A DNA stretch of 64,000 nucleotides from Dyella choica (GTDB lineage Bacteria; Pseudomonadota; Gammaproteobacteria; Xanthomonadales; Rhodanobacteraceae), in NCBI RefSeq assembly GCF_003977665.1, contig NZ_RYYV01000001.1, positions 186,001 through 250,000 on the forward strand. The letters run 5' to 3'. Shown here piece by piece: positions 55,882 to 64,000 of this stretch (positions are counted from its first letter, which is position 1; each line of letters starts with the position of its first letter). The position numbers were made by a program, and so were the translations under genes. Below the pieces are notes generated by a model. That model was not told the DNA's origin. It ran no database searches and worked only from the letters and a program-made list of their open reading frames with translations.

Positions 55882-56196
55882 TCAGGCGTTGATGCCCGTG
55901 ATCTCGACTTCGGTAAAATGCTGACGATGTCCCTGCTGGCGCTTGTAATGCTTGCGGCGGCGGAACTTGACGATGCGGACCTTGTCGGCGCGGCCATGCT
56001 TGCGCACGGTGGCGGTGACGGTGGCGCCGGCCACGGTCGGAGCGCCGACGGTGATGGTCTCACCGGCGCCGACCAACAGCACCTGGTCGAACTTCACGCT
56101 GGCGCCTTCTTCGGCGCTCAGAAGCTCCACGCGCAGGACATCGCCCTGCTGGACGCGGTATTGCTTGCCGCCGGTCTTGATGACTGCATAACTCAT
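55882..56196 (-). CDS. rplU: 50S ribosomal protein L21
   Basis: The 104-aa protein begins [19 protein letters not shown] and ends [25 protein letters not shown], the L21 pattern. It is the first gene of the rplU-rpmA unit, with a clear promoter upstream. Confidence 0.97.
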   Translation of the reverse strand: MSYAVIKTGGKQYRVQQGDVLRVELLSAEEGASVKFDQVLLVGAGETITVGAPTVAGATVTATVRKHGRADKVRIVKFRRRKHYKRQQGHRQHFTEVEITGINA

Positions 56197-56263
56197 GGGA
56201 TTGGCCCTTGTGTCGTTATTCTCTTGGGTTCGATGCAGCCCTTACAGGCGCACCGAACTGGGG

Positions 56264-56293
56264 ATTATAGCGATGCGGGCGTTGACTGGTCAA
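56264..56293 (-). promoter_or_regulatory. Sigma-70-type promoter of rplU-rpmA
   Basis: On the minus strand, TTGACC (56288-56293) and a perfect TATAAT (56264-56269) are separated by 18 nt. Transcription would start about 60 nt before rplU. The -35 sits next to the stop of the DUF2059 gene (56294). Confidence 0.8.
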
Positions 56294-56788
56294 TCACTGA
56301 CCAGCCGGGTCCTTGCCGCCGCCGGTCGCCGGGCAGCGCCCGTCCGCCCCCAGTTTCCCTTGCTTCTGCAGCTCGGCAAACATGTCCGCGGTGCGCTGAC
56401 GGCTCCATTGCTGGCCGCTCTGGGCCGCCTCGGCCAGGGTGGCCGGCATCTGGGCAACCAGCTTCTGTCCCAACGGAGATTTATAGAATTTGATCAGGCC
56501 CGCCACTTCATCGGCGCTGAAATGGTGCTGGTAGGCCGGGATCATCGCCGTAACCAGCTGTTCGGTCCCGGCCTTGTCGATGTAGCCCTTCCAGTAGTCG
56601 ACCGGCACGCACGGGAGCTGCTGGCCCATCATCTCGGCCATCTGGCCGTTCATGGCGGCGAACTGGCCGGACACGTTCATGACCTGCATCAGTTCCCGGA
56701 CCTGCGCCTCGCTAGGCTGCGACGCCAGGGCCGGGCCAGACGCCAGCGCTGCACATGCCCCCAGGATCATCCACCGCTTGCCCTTCAT
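56294..56788 (-). CDS. DUF2059 secreted protein
   Basis: The 164-aa product has a signal peptide (MKGKRWMILGACAALASGPA) and a DUF2059 domain with VRELMQVMNVSGQFAAMNGQ, VTAMIPAYQHHFSADEVAGLIKFYKSPLGQKLV. These are periplasmic helical proteins of unknown role. A GGAGG site 6 nt upstream supports the start at 56788. It is divergent from uvrA with a 26-bp palindrome between them. Confidence 0.83.
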   Translation of the reverse strand: MKGKRWMILGACAALASGPALASQPSEAQVRELMQVMNVSGQFAAMNGQMAEMMGQQLPCVPVDYWKGYIDKAGTEQLVTAMIPAYQHHFSADEVAGLIKFYKSPLGQKLVAQMPATLAEAAQSGQQWSRQRTADMFAELQKQGKLGADGRCPATGGGKDPAGQ

Positions 56789-56870
56789 AGGTCCTCCGCT
56801 CACCACCGGCGTTCACCTTTGAGAGCATAAGTCGCCTGCCTGACTGCTGCCTAGACGGACGCACGCCCGG

Positions 56871-56896
56871 CCTGCTGACACAACGTTGTCAGCAGG
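56871..56896. promoter_or_regulatory. 26-bp inverted repeat in the DUF2059-uvrA gap
   Basis: CCTGCTGACA-CAACGT-TGTCAGCAGG has perfect 10-bp arms. It lies between two divergent genes, 73 nt before the uvrA ATG, so it is more likely an operator than a terminator, although TTTTCG follows. It does not match a standard LexA box. Confidence 0.55.
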
Positions 56897-56968
56897 TTTT
56901 CGTTCACGCCCTGCGGCCCTGACACAAGCACTTGTTATAGTGCGAGGTCACCCAAAATAGTCAGCGTG

Positions 56969-59860
56969 ATGGATACCATACGCATTCGCGGCGCGCGCAC
57001 GCACAACCTCAAGAACATCGACCTGGACCTACCCCGTGATCGGCTGATCGTGATCACCGGCCTGTCCGGTTCGGGCAAATCCTCGCTGGCCTTCGACACC
57101 ATCTATGCCGAGGGCCAGCGGCGCTATGTCGAATCGCTGTCGGCCTATGCCCGCCAATTCCTCTCGATGATGGAAAAGCCGGACGTGGACCACATAGAGG
57201 GCCTGTCGCCGGCCATCTCGATCGAGCAGAAATCCACCTCGCACAACCCGCGCTCCACCGTGGGCACCATCACCGAGGTGTACGACTACCTGCGCCTGCT
57301 GTACGCGCGCGTGGGCACGCCGCGCTGCCCGGACCACGGCATTCCGCTGGAGGCGCAGACGGTAAGCCAGATGGTCGACACTACCCTGGCGCTGAACCCG
57401 GAAAAGCGCTTCATGCTGCTGGCACCGGTGATCCGCGAGCGCAAGGGCGAGCACGTACAAGTGTTCGAGCAACTGCGCGCCCAGGGCTTCGTGCGTGCAC
57501 GCGTGGATGGCGCCGTGTACGACCTGGATGCTGTGCCACCGCTCACCCTGCGCCAGAAGCACACCATCGAGGCGGTGATCGACCGCTTCCGTCCGCGCGA
57601 AGACCTCAAGCAGCGCCTGGCCGAATCGTTCGAGACTGCGCTGCGACTGGGCGACGGTCTGGCCATCGTGGTCGACATGGACGACGCCAAGGCGAGCGAA
57701 CAGCTGTACTCTTCCCGCTACTCCTGCCCGGTGTGCGACTACTCGCTGCCGGAACTGGAACCTCGCCTGTTCTCCTTCAACTCGCCGGTGGGCGCCTGCC
57801 CCTCTTGCGACGGCCTGGGCGTGACCCAGGTGTTTTCACCTGAGCGGGTGGTGCATCACCCGGATATGTCGCTCTCCAACGGTGCGATCCGCGGCTGGGA
57901 CCGGCGCAACGCGCATTACTTCCAGTTGATTCTGTCGCTGTCCAAGCACTACGGGTTCGACGTGGACACGCCCTGGCAGAAACTGTCCAAGCCCGTGCAG
58001 CAAGCCGTGCTGTACGGCAGCGGCAAGGAAAAAATCACCTTCAAGTACCTCACCGAGCGTGGCGGCAAGGTCACGCGCGAGCATGCCTTCGAAGGCATCC
58101 TGCCGAACCTGGAGCGCCGCTACAAGGAAACCGAATCGGCAGCGGTGCGCGAAGAACTGGCCAAGTACATCAGCGACCAGCCTTGCCGTGAATGCGAGGG
58201 GCAGCGTCTGAACCGTTCGGCGCGCAACGTGTTCGTGGTCGATCAGTCATTGCCCTCGCTTACCTCGCGCTCCATCGACGACTCACTCGCCTTCTTCGAA
58301 ACGCTCACGCTCAGCGGCTGGCGTGGCGAGATCGCGGTGAAGATCGTGAAGGAAATCCGCGAACGCCTGAGCTTCCTCAACGACGTAGGTCTGAACTACC
58401 TCACGCTCGACCGCCAAGCTGATTCACTGTCCGGCGGCGAGGCACAGCGCATTCGCCTGGCCTCGCAGATCGGTGCCGGCTTGGTCGGCGTGATGTACGT
58501 GCTGGATGAACCTTCGATCGGCCTGCATCAGCGCGACAACGAGCGCCTGCTCGGCACGCTTACCCGGCTACGCGACCTGGGCAACACGGTGATCGTGGTG
58601 GAACATGACGAGGATGCGATCCGTGCCGCCGATCATGTGCTCGACATCGGCCCCGGCGCCGGTGTGCACGGCGGCGAAATAGTCGCGCAAGGCACGCTGA
58701 AGGACATCCTCGCCTCGCCGCGTTCGGTCACCGGCCAATACCTGTCCGGCAAGCGCGAGATCAAGGTGCCCGAAGATCGCCGCGAGCAGCTCGACAAGGA
58801 ATCCTGGCTGCATTTGCGCGGGGCCAGCGGCAACAATCTTAAAAGCGTGGACCTGGCGATTCCCGCGGGCCTGTTCACTTGCGTCACCGGCGTATCGGGT
58901 TCCGGCAAGTCCACTCTGATCAATGACACGCTGTTCGCGCTCGCGGCCGCGGAATTGAACGGCTCAAGCGTCCAGCCTGCGGCGTACAAGTCAGTGGAGG
59001 GGCTGGAACTGTTCGACAAGGTAGTGGATATAGACCAGTCGCCGATCGGTCGCACACCGCGTTCGAATCCCGCCACCTATACCGGCCTATTCACCCCTCT
59101 GCGCGAGCTGTTTGCGCAGGTGCCCGAAGCGCGTTCACGTGGCTACACCGCTGGCCGCTTCAGTTTCAACGTGCGCGGCGGCCGCTGCGAGGCCTGCGAA
59201 GGCGACGGCATGATCAAGGTGGAAATGCACTTCCTGCCGGACGTGTACGTACCTTGCGACGTCTGCCACGGCAAGCGATACAACCGCGAAACGCTGGAAA
59301 TTCTCTACAAGGGCCACACGATTGCCGACGTGCTCGACATGACGGTGGAAGACGCCGCCAAGCTGTTCGAGAACGTGCCGGTGATTGCACGCAAGCTGGA
59401 TACGCTGCGCGCAGTGGGCCTGGACTACATCAAGCTGGGCCAGAGTGCGACCACCCTGTCCGGCGGCGAGGCGCAACGCGTGAAACTGTCCAAGGAATTG
59501 TCCAAGCGCGATACGGGTCGCACGCTGTACATCCTCGACGAGCCCACCACAGGCCTGCATTTCCATGACATCGAGCAGTTGCTGGACGTGTTGCATCAGC
59601 TGGTCGAACAGGGCAACACGGTGGTGGTGATCGAGCACAATCTCGACGTGATCAAGACCGCCGACTGGATCGTGGACCTGGGACCGGAAGGCGGCGCCGG
59701 CGGCGGGCGCATCCTGGTCACCGGCACGCCGGAAGCCGTGGCCGCCACGCCGGGCTCGCACACCGGACGCTTCCTCGCCACCCACCTCAAGCCGGCAAAG
59801 GCCGCGCGCGCGAAGATCGAGAACGACAAGCCCAAACCCAAACGCAAAGTAGCCCTATGA
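56969..59860 (+). CDS. uvrA: Excinuclease ABC subunit A
   Basis: The 963-aa protein has two ABC modules: Walker [10 protein letters not shown] and GVSGSGKST, signatures [12 protein letters not shown] and [12 protein letters not shown], and two zinc-binding modules with CPVCDYSLP...CPSCDGLG and CEACEGDG...CDVCHGKR. UvrA scans DNA for lesions and loads UvrB. ATG 56969 follows a GTG one codon earlier. It overlaps the next gene by 4 nt. Confidence 0.97.
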   Translation: MDTIRIRGARTHNLKNIDLDLPRDRLIVITGLSGSGKSSLAFDTIYAEGQRRYVESLSAYARQFLSMMEKPDVDHIEGLSPAISIEQKSTSHNPRSTVGTITEVYDYLRLLYARVGTPRCPDHGIPLEAQTVSQMVDTTLALNPEKRFMLLAPVIRERKGEHVQVFEQLRAQGFVRARVDGAVYDLDAVPPLTLRQKHTIEAVIDRFRPREDLKQRLAESFETALRLGDGLAIVVDMDDAKASEQLYSSRYSCPVCDYSLPELEPRLFSFNSPVGACPSCDGLGVTQVFSPERVVHHPDMSLSNGAIRGWDRRNAHYFQLILSLSKHYGFDVDTPWQKLSKPVQQAVLYGSGKEKITFKYLTERGGKVTREHAFEGILPNLERRYKETESAAVREELAKYISDQPCRECEGQRLNRSARNVFVVDQSLPSLTSRSIDDSLAFFETLTLSGWRGEIAVKIVKEIRERLSFLNDVGLNYLTLDRQADSLSGGEAQRIRLASQIGAGLVGVMYVLDEPSIGLHQRDNERLLGTLTRLRDLGNTVIVVEHDEDAIRAADHVLDIGPGAGVHGGEIVAQGTLKDILASPRSVTGQYLSGKREIKVPEDRREQLDKESWLHLRGASGNNLKSVDLAIPAGLFTCVTGVSGSGKSTLINDTLFALAAAELNGSSVQPAAYKSVEGLELFDKVVDIDQSPIGRTPRSNPATYTGLFTPLRELFAQVPEARSRGYTAGRFSFNVRGGRCEACEGDGMIKVEMHFLPDVYVPCDVCHGKRYNRETLEILYKGHTIADVLDMTVEDAAKLFENVPVIARKLDTLRAVGLDYIKLGQSATTLSGGEAQRVKLSKELSKRDTGRTLYILDEPTTGLHFHDIEQLLDVLHQLVEQGNTVVVIEHNLDVIKTADWIVDLGPEGGAGGGRILVTGTPEAVAATPGSHTGRFLATHLKPAKAARAKIENDKPKPKRKVAL

Positions 59861-60294
59861 CAACGGCACCCGATACCCCCGCAGCGCAATCGCCCCTGCT
59901 GTACACCGCGCCGATCAGCGTGCGCTGGCGTGATCTGGACGCGTTCAACCACGTCAACAATTCAACCTACCTCACCTATCTGGAAGAGGCGCGCGTGCAA
60001 TGGCTGCAGCGCCTCCCCGGCCCATGGTCCGACGAGCACGCGATGCCGGTGATGGCCGCCAGCGAACTCAACTACCGCCTGCCGATCGAATGGCCTGGCG
60101 AGGTGCACGTGCAGTTGTACTGTACACGGCTGGGCAACAGCTCCATGACGGTCGGGCATCGCATTGTCGACGCCGCCGATCACAACAAGCTTTACTGCGA
60201 TGGCCACGTGGTGATGGTGTGGATGGATCCGGCGACCGGGAAATCCGTGCCGTTGCCGCAGGCGCTCAGGGAAGCCGCGTCCCAGGCCGCGTAG
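59857..60294 (+). CDS. Hotdog-fold acyl-CoA thioesterase (YbgC/4HBT type)
   Basis: The 145-aa protein has [25 protein letters not shown] with the conserved Asp and HVNN of the 4-hydroxybenzoyl-CoA thioesterase family, and a [12 protein letters not shown] end. It probably hydrolyses a short or aromatic acyl-CoA. It overlaps uvrA by 4 nt and is followed by repeats. Confidence 0.85.
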   Translation: MTTAPDTPAAQSPLLYTAPISVRWRDLDAFNHVNNSTYLTYLEEARVQWLQRLPGPWSDEHAMPVMAASELNYRLPIEWPGEVHVQLYCTRLGNSSMTVGHRIVDAADHNKLYCDGHVVMVWMDPATGKSVPLPQALREAASQAA

Positions 60295-60411
60295 GCTGGG
60301 ATGACAATCCCAGCATGCGCCGCTGATGGCCGTCATTCCCGCGAAAGCGGGAATCCATCTTCAGCTTTTTGTATCAGAGCAACATGGATTCCCGCTTTCG
60401 CGGGAATGACG
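60291..60411. repeat. Composite repeat: half family B plus full family A
   Basis: GTAGGCTGGGATGACAATCC-CAGC (60291-60314, family B left half, overlapping the thioesterase stop) is followed 16 nt later by a full family A REPIN (arms 60331-60358 and 60384-60411, 28 nt each, perfectly complementary). The family B right half is missing. Confidence 0.88.
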
Positions 60412-60520
60412 ACGCAAAAGGGGATCCCCTAGCAAAAGCTGAAGCACCCTCCGCGGGAGCACATGCGCCACGGTCTTCCCCCGCTATGATCGGCCGCATC
60501 ATCCGCTAAGGGAGTGCACC

Positions 60521-61978
60521 ATGACGATCAGGCATCGAACTGTATTGGCCTTCAGCCTCGCCACGCTTTGCGGCACTTCATCGGTATGGGCTGCCGATGG
60601 CGCATCCATCACCTTGTATCGCAGCGACAGCCCCTCTTTGTATGCCAGCAGCGGCGAAACCGACAGCAACGAGGGCTACGCCGTAGTCCGCGAGGGGCGC
60701 CATTTGGAGTTGCAATCGGGTGTGCATGATCTGGTGCTGGGTGACCTGCCCAATCACCTGGATGCCGAAGCGTTGGCGCTGGGCTTTCCCAACGTCTCGG
60801 CCAACGTCGTTTCGCAACGTCTGTTGATTGGCCAGGGCCCGAACGCCGCACTCACCGGCCTTACCGGCAGCAACATCAGCGTGCTCGGCGATAACGGTCA
60901 GCCGCTGGCCAGCGGCTCGTTGCTGCGCGCAGGGCCGGATGGGCTGGTCGTACGCAGCGGCAACGGTACAACGCTGATTCGCCAATACGCCGCGGTAACT
61001 ACCGTGGACGGCAATTTCCCGACCGGCTCCAGCCTGCGCCTGCGCGTGGATGCTTCGCGCAGTGGGCAGGCCGACGCCGTCCTGAGCTATCCCACTTCCG
61101 GCATCGGCTGGCGTGCCAGCTATGTGGCCACGCTGCGGTATGGCAATGTCTGCAGCATGCAATTCGAATCACGCGCCAGCATTGCCAACCGCAGCGGTCG
61201 CGACTGGCGCGACAGCAACCTCACCCTGATCGCCGGCGAGCCGAATTTCGCCAAATCTGCCGCACCTCGTCCGATGATGGTGTACGCAAACGCTGCTCCC
61301 AGGGCCGCTAACGCGTTGCCCGAGCAATCGTCCGTAGGCGATTACCGCAGCTATACCCTGCCCGCAGCGGTCGACCTGCCCGACGGCAGCGTCAGCCAGG
61401 TGCTGCTATATGCCCCGCGCACGGTCGATTGTGAACGCACCTCACTGTATGAAAATGGTGGCAACTGGATGCCGCCGCAGCCGATGCTCAACGACGGCTT
61501 CAACTCCGACAGCAACACCAGCATCACCAGCACACTACGCTTCAGCGCTTTCGACAGCCTGCCCGCCGGCTATCTGCGCGTGCTTGCAGCTGGTCGCACC
61601 GGCGGGCCGCAATTCATTGGCGAAGGGCGCATCAATGACACCCCCAAAGGAACGGATGCCACGATCACCCTGGGCACCGCTTTCGACCTGCGCGGCAAGC
61701 GCGATCGCAGCAGCTTCCACGTGGACAAGGCCGGCCGCACCCTGGACGAAGCGTTCCGCATCACGCTGACCAACGCTGGCGACTATGCGCGCACGATAAC
61801 GGTACGCGAGCATCCGAATCGCTGGCGGCAGTGGACGCTGACCTCGTCCACGGTGAAGCCCAGCCAGCAGACCACCGATACTCTGGAATTCAAGGTCGAC
61901 GTACCGGCCAACGGCAAGGCCGTACTCGACTATGGCGTACGCTACACCTGGACGGCTGACGATCAGCCGCAATCCTGA
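60521..61978 (+). CDS. DUF4139 domain protein, probably secreted
   Basis: The 485-aa protein has a signal peptide ending SVWA near residue 24 and a DUF4139 body with SYPTSGIGWRASYVATLRYG, NRSGRDWRDSNLTLIAGEPNF and LTNAGDYARTITVREHPNRW. Members are exported beta-rich proteins of unknown role. A strong AAGGGAG ribosome site precedes the ATG. It is followed by an enoyl-CoA hydratase gene 18 nt later. Confidence 0.85.
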   Translation: MTIRHRTVLAFSLATLCGTSSVWAADGASITLYRSDSPSLYASSGETDSNEGYAVVREGRHLELQSGVHDLVLGDLPNHLDAEALALGFPNVSANVVSQRLLIGQGPNAALTGLTGSNISVLGDNGQPLASGSLLRAGPDGLVVRSGNGTTLIRQYAAVTTVDGNFPTGSSLRLRVDASRSGQADAVLSYPTSGIGWRASYVATLRYGNVCSMQFESRASIANRSGRDWRDSNLTLIAGEPNFAKSAAPRPMMVYANAAPRAANALPEQSSVGDYRSYTLPAAVDLPDGSVSQVLLYAPRTVDCERTSLYENGGNWMPPQPMLNDGFNSDSNTSITSTLRFSAFDSLPAGYLRVLAAGRTGGPQFIGEGRINDTPKGTDATITLGTAFDLRGKRDRSSFHVDKAGRTLDEAFRITLTNAGDYARTITVREHPNRWRQWTLTSSTVKPSQQTTDTLEFKVDVPANGKAVLDYGVRYTWTADDQPQS

Positions 61979-61996
61979 CCACAGGGGCCCCTATCC

Positions 61997-62755
61997 ATGC
62001 TCAACCTCATCAAGCACGATGCCGTCACCGAGATCCAGATGACGCGCCCACCGGTCAATGCACTGAATCTGGATCTGCTGCGTAGCTTGCAGCAAGCCTT
62101 GGCGGAAGCGGTAGGCGATGGCACACGCGGCGTCGTTTTGTCCGGCACCCAGGGCATGTTCTCGGCCGGCGTGGATGTGCCGGAGCTGCTGACGCGCGAC
62201 CGCAGTGGCGTGCATGAATTCTGGCGCGAGTTCTTCGTCACTTGTGCCGCGCTTGCGCACCTGCCGATACCAGTCGTTGCCGCCATCACCGGCCATAGCC
62301 CCGCCGGCGGCGCGGTGCTGTCACTGTTCTGCGATTACCGTGTGATGGCGCAAGGCCCTTACCGCATCGGCCTGAACGAAGTGCAGGTGGGCCTGATTGC
62401 GCCCGACTGCATCCAGATGGCGTTGCGCCGCGTGGTGGGCGCGTACCGGGCGGAGCGCCTGCTGGTCTCCGGGGCATTGATCGATTCGGAACAGGCGCTG
62501 GCGTTCGGCTTTGTCGACGAACTTACGTCCGTGGATGAGGTTTCCACGCGTGCCCTGCACTGGCTCAGCGAAACGCTGGCCCTGCCCGCGCACGCGATGC
62601 TGGGAACGCGCCGGATCGCACGGGCGGATCTGATGACCGCTTTTGCCGACGTGGATGCCTTGCCGATCGACACGTTCGTGGATGCAACCTTCCATCCGCA
62701 GACGCAAGCCACGCTGCAAGCGTTGGTCGAGAGGCTAAAGAACAAAGCCAAATGA
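61997..62755 (+). CDS. Enoyl-CoA hydratase/isomerase family protein
   Basis: The 252-aa crotonase-fold protein has an oxyanion-hole region LSGTQGMFSAGVDVPEL and AAITGHSPAGGAVLSLFCDYRVM. The Glu pair of classical hydratases is only partly kept (GLNEVQVGL), so it may be a hydratase or an isomerase. Substrate unknown. Confidence 0.8.
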   Translation: MLNLIKHDAVTEIQMTRPPVNALNLDLLRSLQQALAEAVGDGTRGVVLSGTQGMFSAGVDVPELLTRDRSGVHEFWREFFVTCAALAHLPIPVVAAITGHSPAGGAVLSLFCDYRVMAQGPYRIGLNEVQVGLIAPDCIQMALRRVVGAYRAERLLVSGALIDSEQALAFGFVDELTSVDEVSTRALHWLSETLALPAHAMLGTRRIARADLMTAFADVDALPIDTFVDATFHPQTQATLQALVERLKNKAK

Positions 62756-62762
62756 CAAGGCA

Positions 62763-62792
62763 CTCCCTCCCCTGCTACGGCAGGGGAGGGAG
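62763..62792. repeat. Family C palindrome
   Basis: CTCCCTCCCCTGC-TACG-GCAGGGGAGGGAG has perfect 13-bp arms. It lies in the convergent gap between the enoyl-CoA hydratase gene and the sulfurtransferase gene. Confidence 0.9.
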
Positions 62793-62796
62793 AAGA

Positions 62797-63645
62797 TTAC
62801 GCGTCTCCGGTTGCAATCGGGCGCGATTCGTCACTGATCCAGCCGCTCCACGAAGGGGCATACAAGCGCGAGCCGGCAAGCCCTGCGTGCTCCATCGCCA
62901 GCAGGTTGTGACAGGCAGTAACGCCGGAGCCGCACATATGCACCACTTGCTCCGTTGCATGATTACCGACCACCGACTGAAATTCCTTGCGCAATTCGGT
63001 CGGCGATTTGAAGCGCCCATCCGCCTGCAGATTGTCGGTGAACGGACGATTCGCCGCGCCCGGCACATGGCCTGCGACGCGATCGATCGGCTCCACCTCA
63101 CCGCGATAACGCGGCGTGGCGCGCGCATCGATCAGCAGTTCATCATGCATGCCTGCGATCACGGCATGATCGAGAATCACCTGGTCATGCTGGAAATGCA
63201 CGCTGACCTGGGTCGGCTGCCGCTGCGGAATCTCCTGCGTTACCGGCAGGTTCGCCGTCTTCCATGCCGCGTAGCCACCATCGAGTACCGCCGCTTCGCG
63301 CACGCCGCACAACCGTAGCAGCCACCAGAAACGCACGGCAGCCAACGCACCAGTGCTGGCGTCGTAGCACACCACCTGTAGTCCCGGGCGCCAGCCCAGG
63401 CGCGAGAGGAACGCCGAAAACGCGGCTTCGGACGGCAGCGGATGTCGCCCCAGGCCAAGCTGCACGCGGCTGAGATCGGACAAATCGTGATCAAGGTCCG
63501 CGAACACCGCACCGGGAATATGTTCGGCGCGGTAGTCACGCTCGCCCTTGGCCGGATCGGTCAGTTCATGCCGGCAATCGACGATCAACACGCCTTGTGG
63601 GGACAGCGCCGCGAGCTGTTCGGCCGCAATCAAGGTGCTTTTCAT
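62797..63645 (-). CDS. sseA: 3-Mercaptopyruvate/thiosulfate sulfurtransferase
   Basis: The 282-aa protein has two rhodanese domains; the active one ends with VVHMCGSGVTACHNLLAMEHAG, where Cys238 in CGSGVTA is typical of mercaptopyruvate sulfurtransferase (SseA) rather than thiosulfate rhodanese. It moves sulfur from 3-mercaptopyruvate to acceptors such as cyanide. It overlaps the upstream Nudix gene by 4 nt. Confidence 0.9.
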   Translation of the reverse strand: MKSTLIAAEQLAALSPQGVLIVDCRHELTDPAKGERDYRAEHIPGAVFADLDHDLSDLSRVQLGLGRHPLPSEAAFSAFLSRLGWRPGLQVVCYDASTGALAAVRFWWLLRLCGVREAAVLDGGYAAWKTANLPVTQEIPQRQPTQVSVHFQHDQVILDHAVIAGMHDELLIDARATPRYRGEVEPIDRVAGHVPGAANRPFTDNLQADGRFKSPTELRKEFQSVVGNHATEQVVHMCGSGVTACHNLLAMEHAGLAGSRLYAPSWSGWISDESRPIATGDA

Positions 63646-64000
63646 GGCTGTTCCATCCTTTGCACAAGATTCAGCAAGATCGCCGCGGTGGCGCCCCAGA
63701 TGCGATGGCCTTCGTAGTGGAATTCCACCATCTCGCGCCGATGGCCGCGGTAGTCCATGGTGTAGCGCTTCAGGTTCGCCGGCTTCAGGAAAAACTTGAG
63801 CGGCACCTCGAACACCTCGGCCACTTCGGCCGGCGCCGGCCGAAACCGCGCTTCGCTGGCGATGTGCGCAACCACCGGCGTGATGCAGAAGCCGCTGATG
63901 GTTTCGAAGCAGTCCAGGTAACCCAGCGGCGTCACCCGGGCACGTTCCAGGCCGATTTCCTCTTCGCTTTCACGTAACGCCGTGGTCAGAGCATCGGCGT
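63642..64000 (-). CDS. Nudix hydrolase, CoA pyrophosphatase type (C-terminal part, cut by window edge)
   Basis: Reading the minus strand from the right edge gives ADALTTALRESEEEIGLERA, which is the C-terminal half of a Nudix box (REx2EE), followed by VTPLGYLDCFETISGF and VPLKFFLKPANLKRYTMDYR. This matches the CoA pyrophosphatase (NudL/YeaB) group. It ends by overlapping sseA by 4 nt. The N-terminus lies outside the window. Confidence 0.85.
   Translation of the reverse strand, partial: ADALTTALRESEEEIGLERARVTPLGYLDCFETISGFCITPVVAHIASEARFRPAPAEVAEVFEVPLKFFLKPANLKRYTMDYRGHRREMVEFHYEGHRIWGATAAILLNLVQRMEQP

Noticed and set aside
56871-56896. A LexA box for SOS control of uvrA
   Set aside because: The inverted repeat does not match the usual gammaproteobacterial CTG-N10-CAG spacing or known Xanthomonas LexA sites that I recall.

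Overview
This is a GC-rich, gene-dense chromosomal window from a gammaproteobacterium. The gene content points to the Xanthomonadales, most likely the Rhodanobacteraceae (a Dyella, Luteibacter, Frateuria or Rhodanobacter type of organism). Evidence for this includes the rplU-rpmA-obgE ... rpsT-murJ-ribF-ileS-lspA block, sdhCDAB followed by sdhE/ygfX and lolCD, a kynurenine 3-monooxygenase, a MetX of the serine/homoserine O-acyltransferase kind, and many GTAG-type REP palindromes like those of Stenotrophomonas/Xanthomonas. The genus assignment is inference.

Layout. 0-2.8 kb: the N-terminal part of comEC (minus strand), then a plus-strand MarR / isochorismatase-like / FUSC cassette. 2.9-10.4 kb: lolD, lolC, ygfX, sdhE, sdhB, sdhA, sdhD, sdhC and a small SDHAF4-type gene (all minus), then ygfZ. 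10.8-12.7 kb: a SleB-type hydrolase, a glycine-zipper lipoprotein and a TatD nuclease. 12.9-17.8 kb: a MarR-regulated tripartite EmrAB-type drug efflux operon. 17.9-21.1 kb: phaR, phaB, kmo and a DUF3293 gene. 21.1-27.9 kb: a complete cytochrome c maturation operon ccmABCDEFGHI. 28-31.9 kb: metX, a small barrel protein, cysteine dioxygenase, tRNA-Leu(CAA), and a LysR regulator divergent from a lipocalin-like secreted protein. 32-37.6 kb: the pgaABCD operon for poly-N-acetylglucosamine biofilm polysaccharide, with a perfect CRP/Clp-type box upstream. 38-44.8 kb: lspA, ileS, ribF, murJ (minus) and rpsT (plus). 44.9-47.6 kb: cutC, a Tat-exported glycosylasparaginase, a GlxA-type regulator remnant and an unknown secreted protein. 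47.7-54.4 kb: a complete Wadjet type I anti-plasmid system jetABCD directly behind obgE. 54.4-64 kb: obgE, rpmA, rplU, a DUF2059 protein, uvrA, a thioesterase, a DUF4139 protein, an enoyl-CoA hydratase, a sulfurtransferase and the C-terminal part of a Nudix CoA pyrophosphatase.

How it works together. Much of the window serves the envelope and respiration: lipoprotein sorting (LolCD, LspA), peptidoglycan lipid II flipping (MurJ), succinate dehydrogenase with its assembly factors (SdhE, YgfX, SDHAF4) and c-type cytochrome biogenesis. Accessory cargo sits between these core blocks: the MarR-isochorismatase-FUSC cassette between lolD and comEC, pgaABCD after lspA, and the cutC/aspG/Wadjet segment between obgE and rpsT. 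Three families of dispersed palindromic repeats mark many of the junctions between transcription units.

The defence island candidate is jetABCD. It is a known system, but its placement 9 nt behind the essential GTPase gene obgE is notable. I did not find a clearly undescribed multi-gene system. The best candidates for new biology are the isochorismatase-like/FUSC cassette, whose enzyme lacks the usual cysteine, the repeat families, and the obgE-Wadjet linkage.
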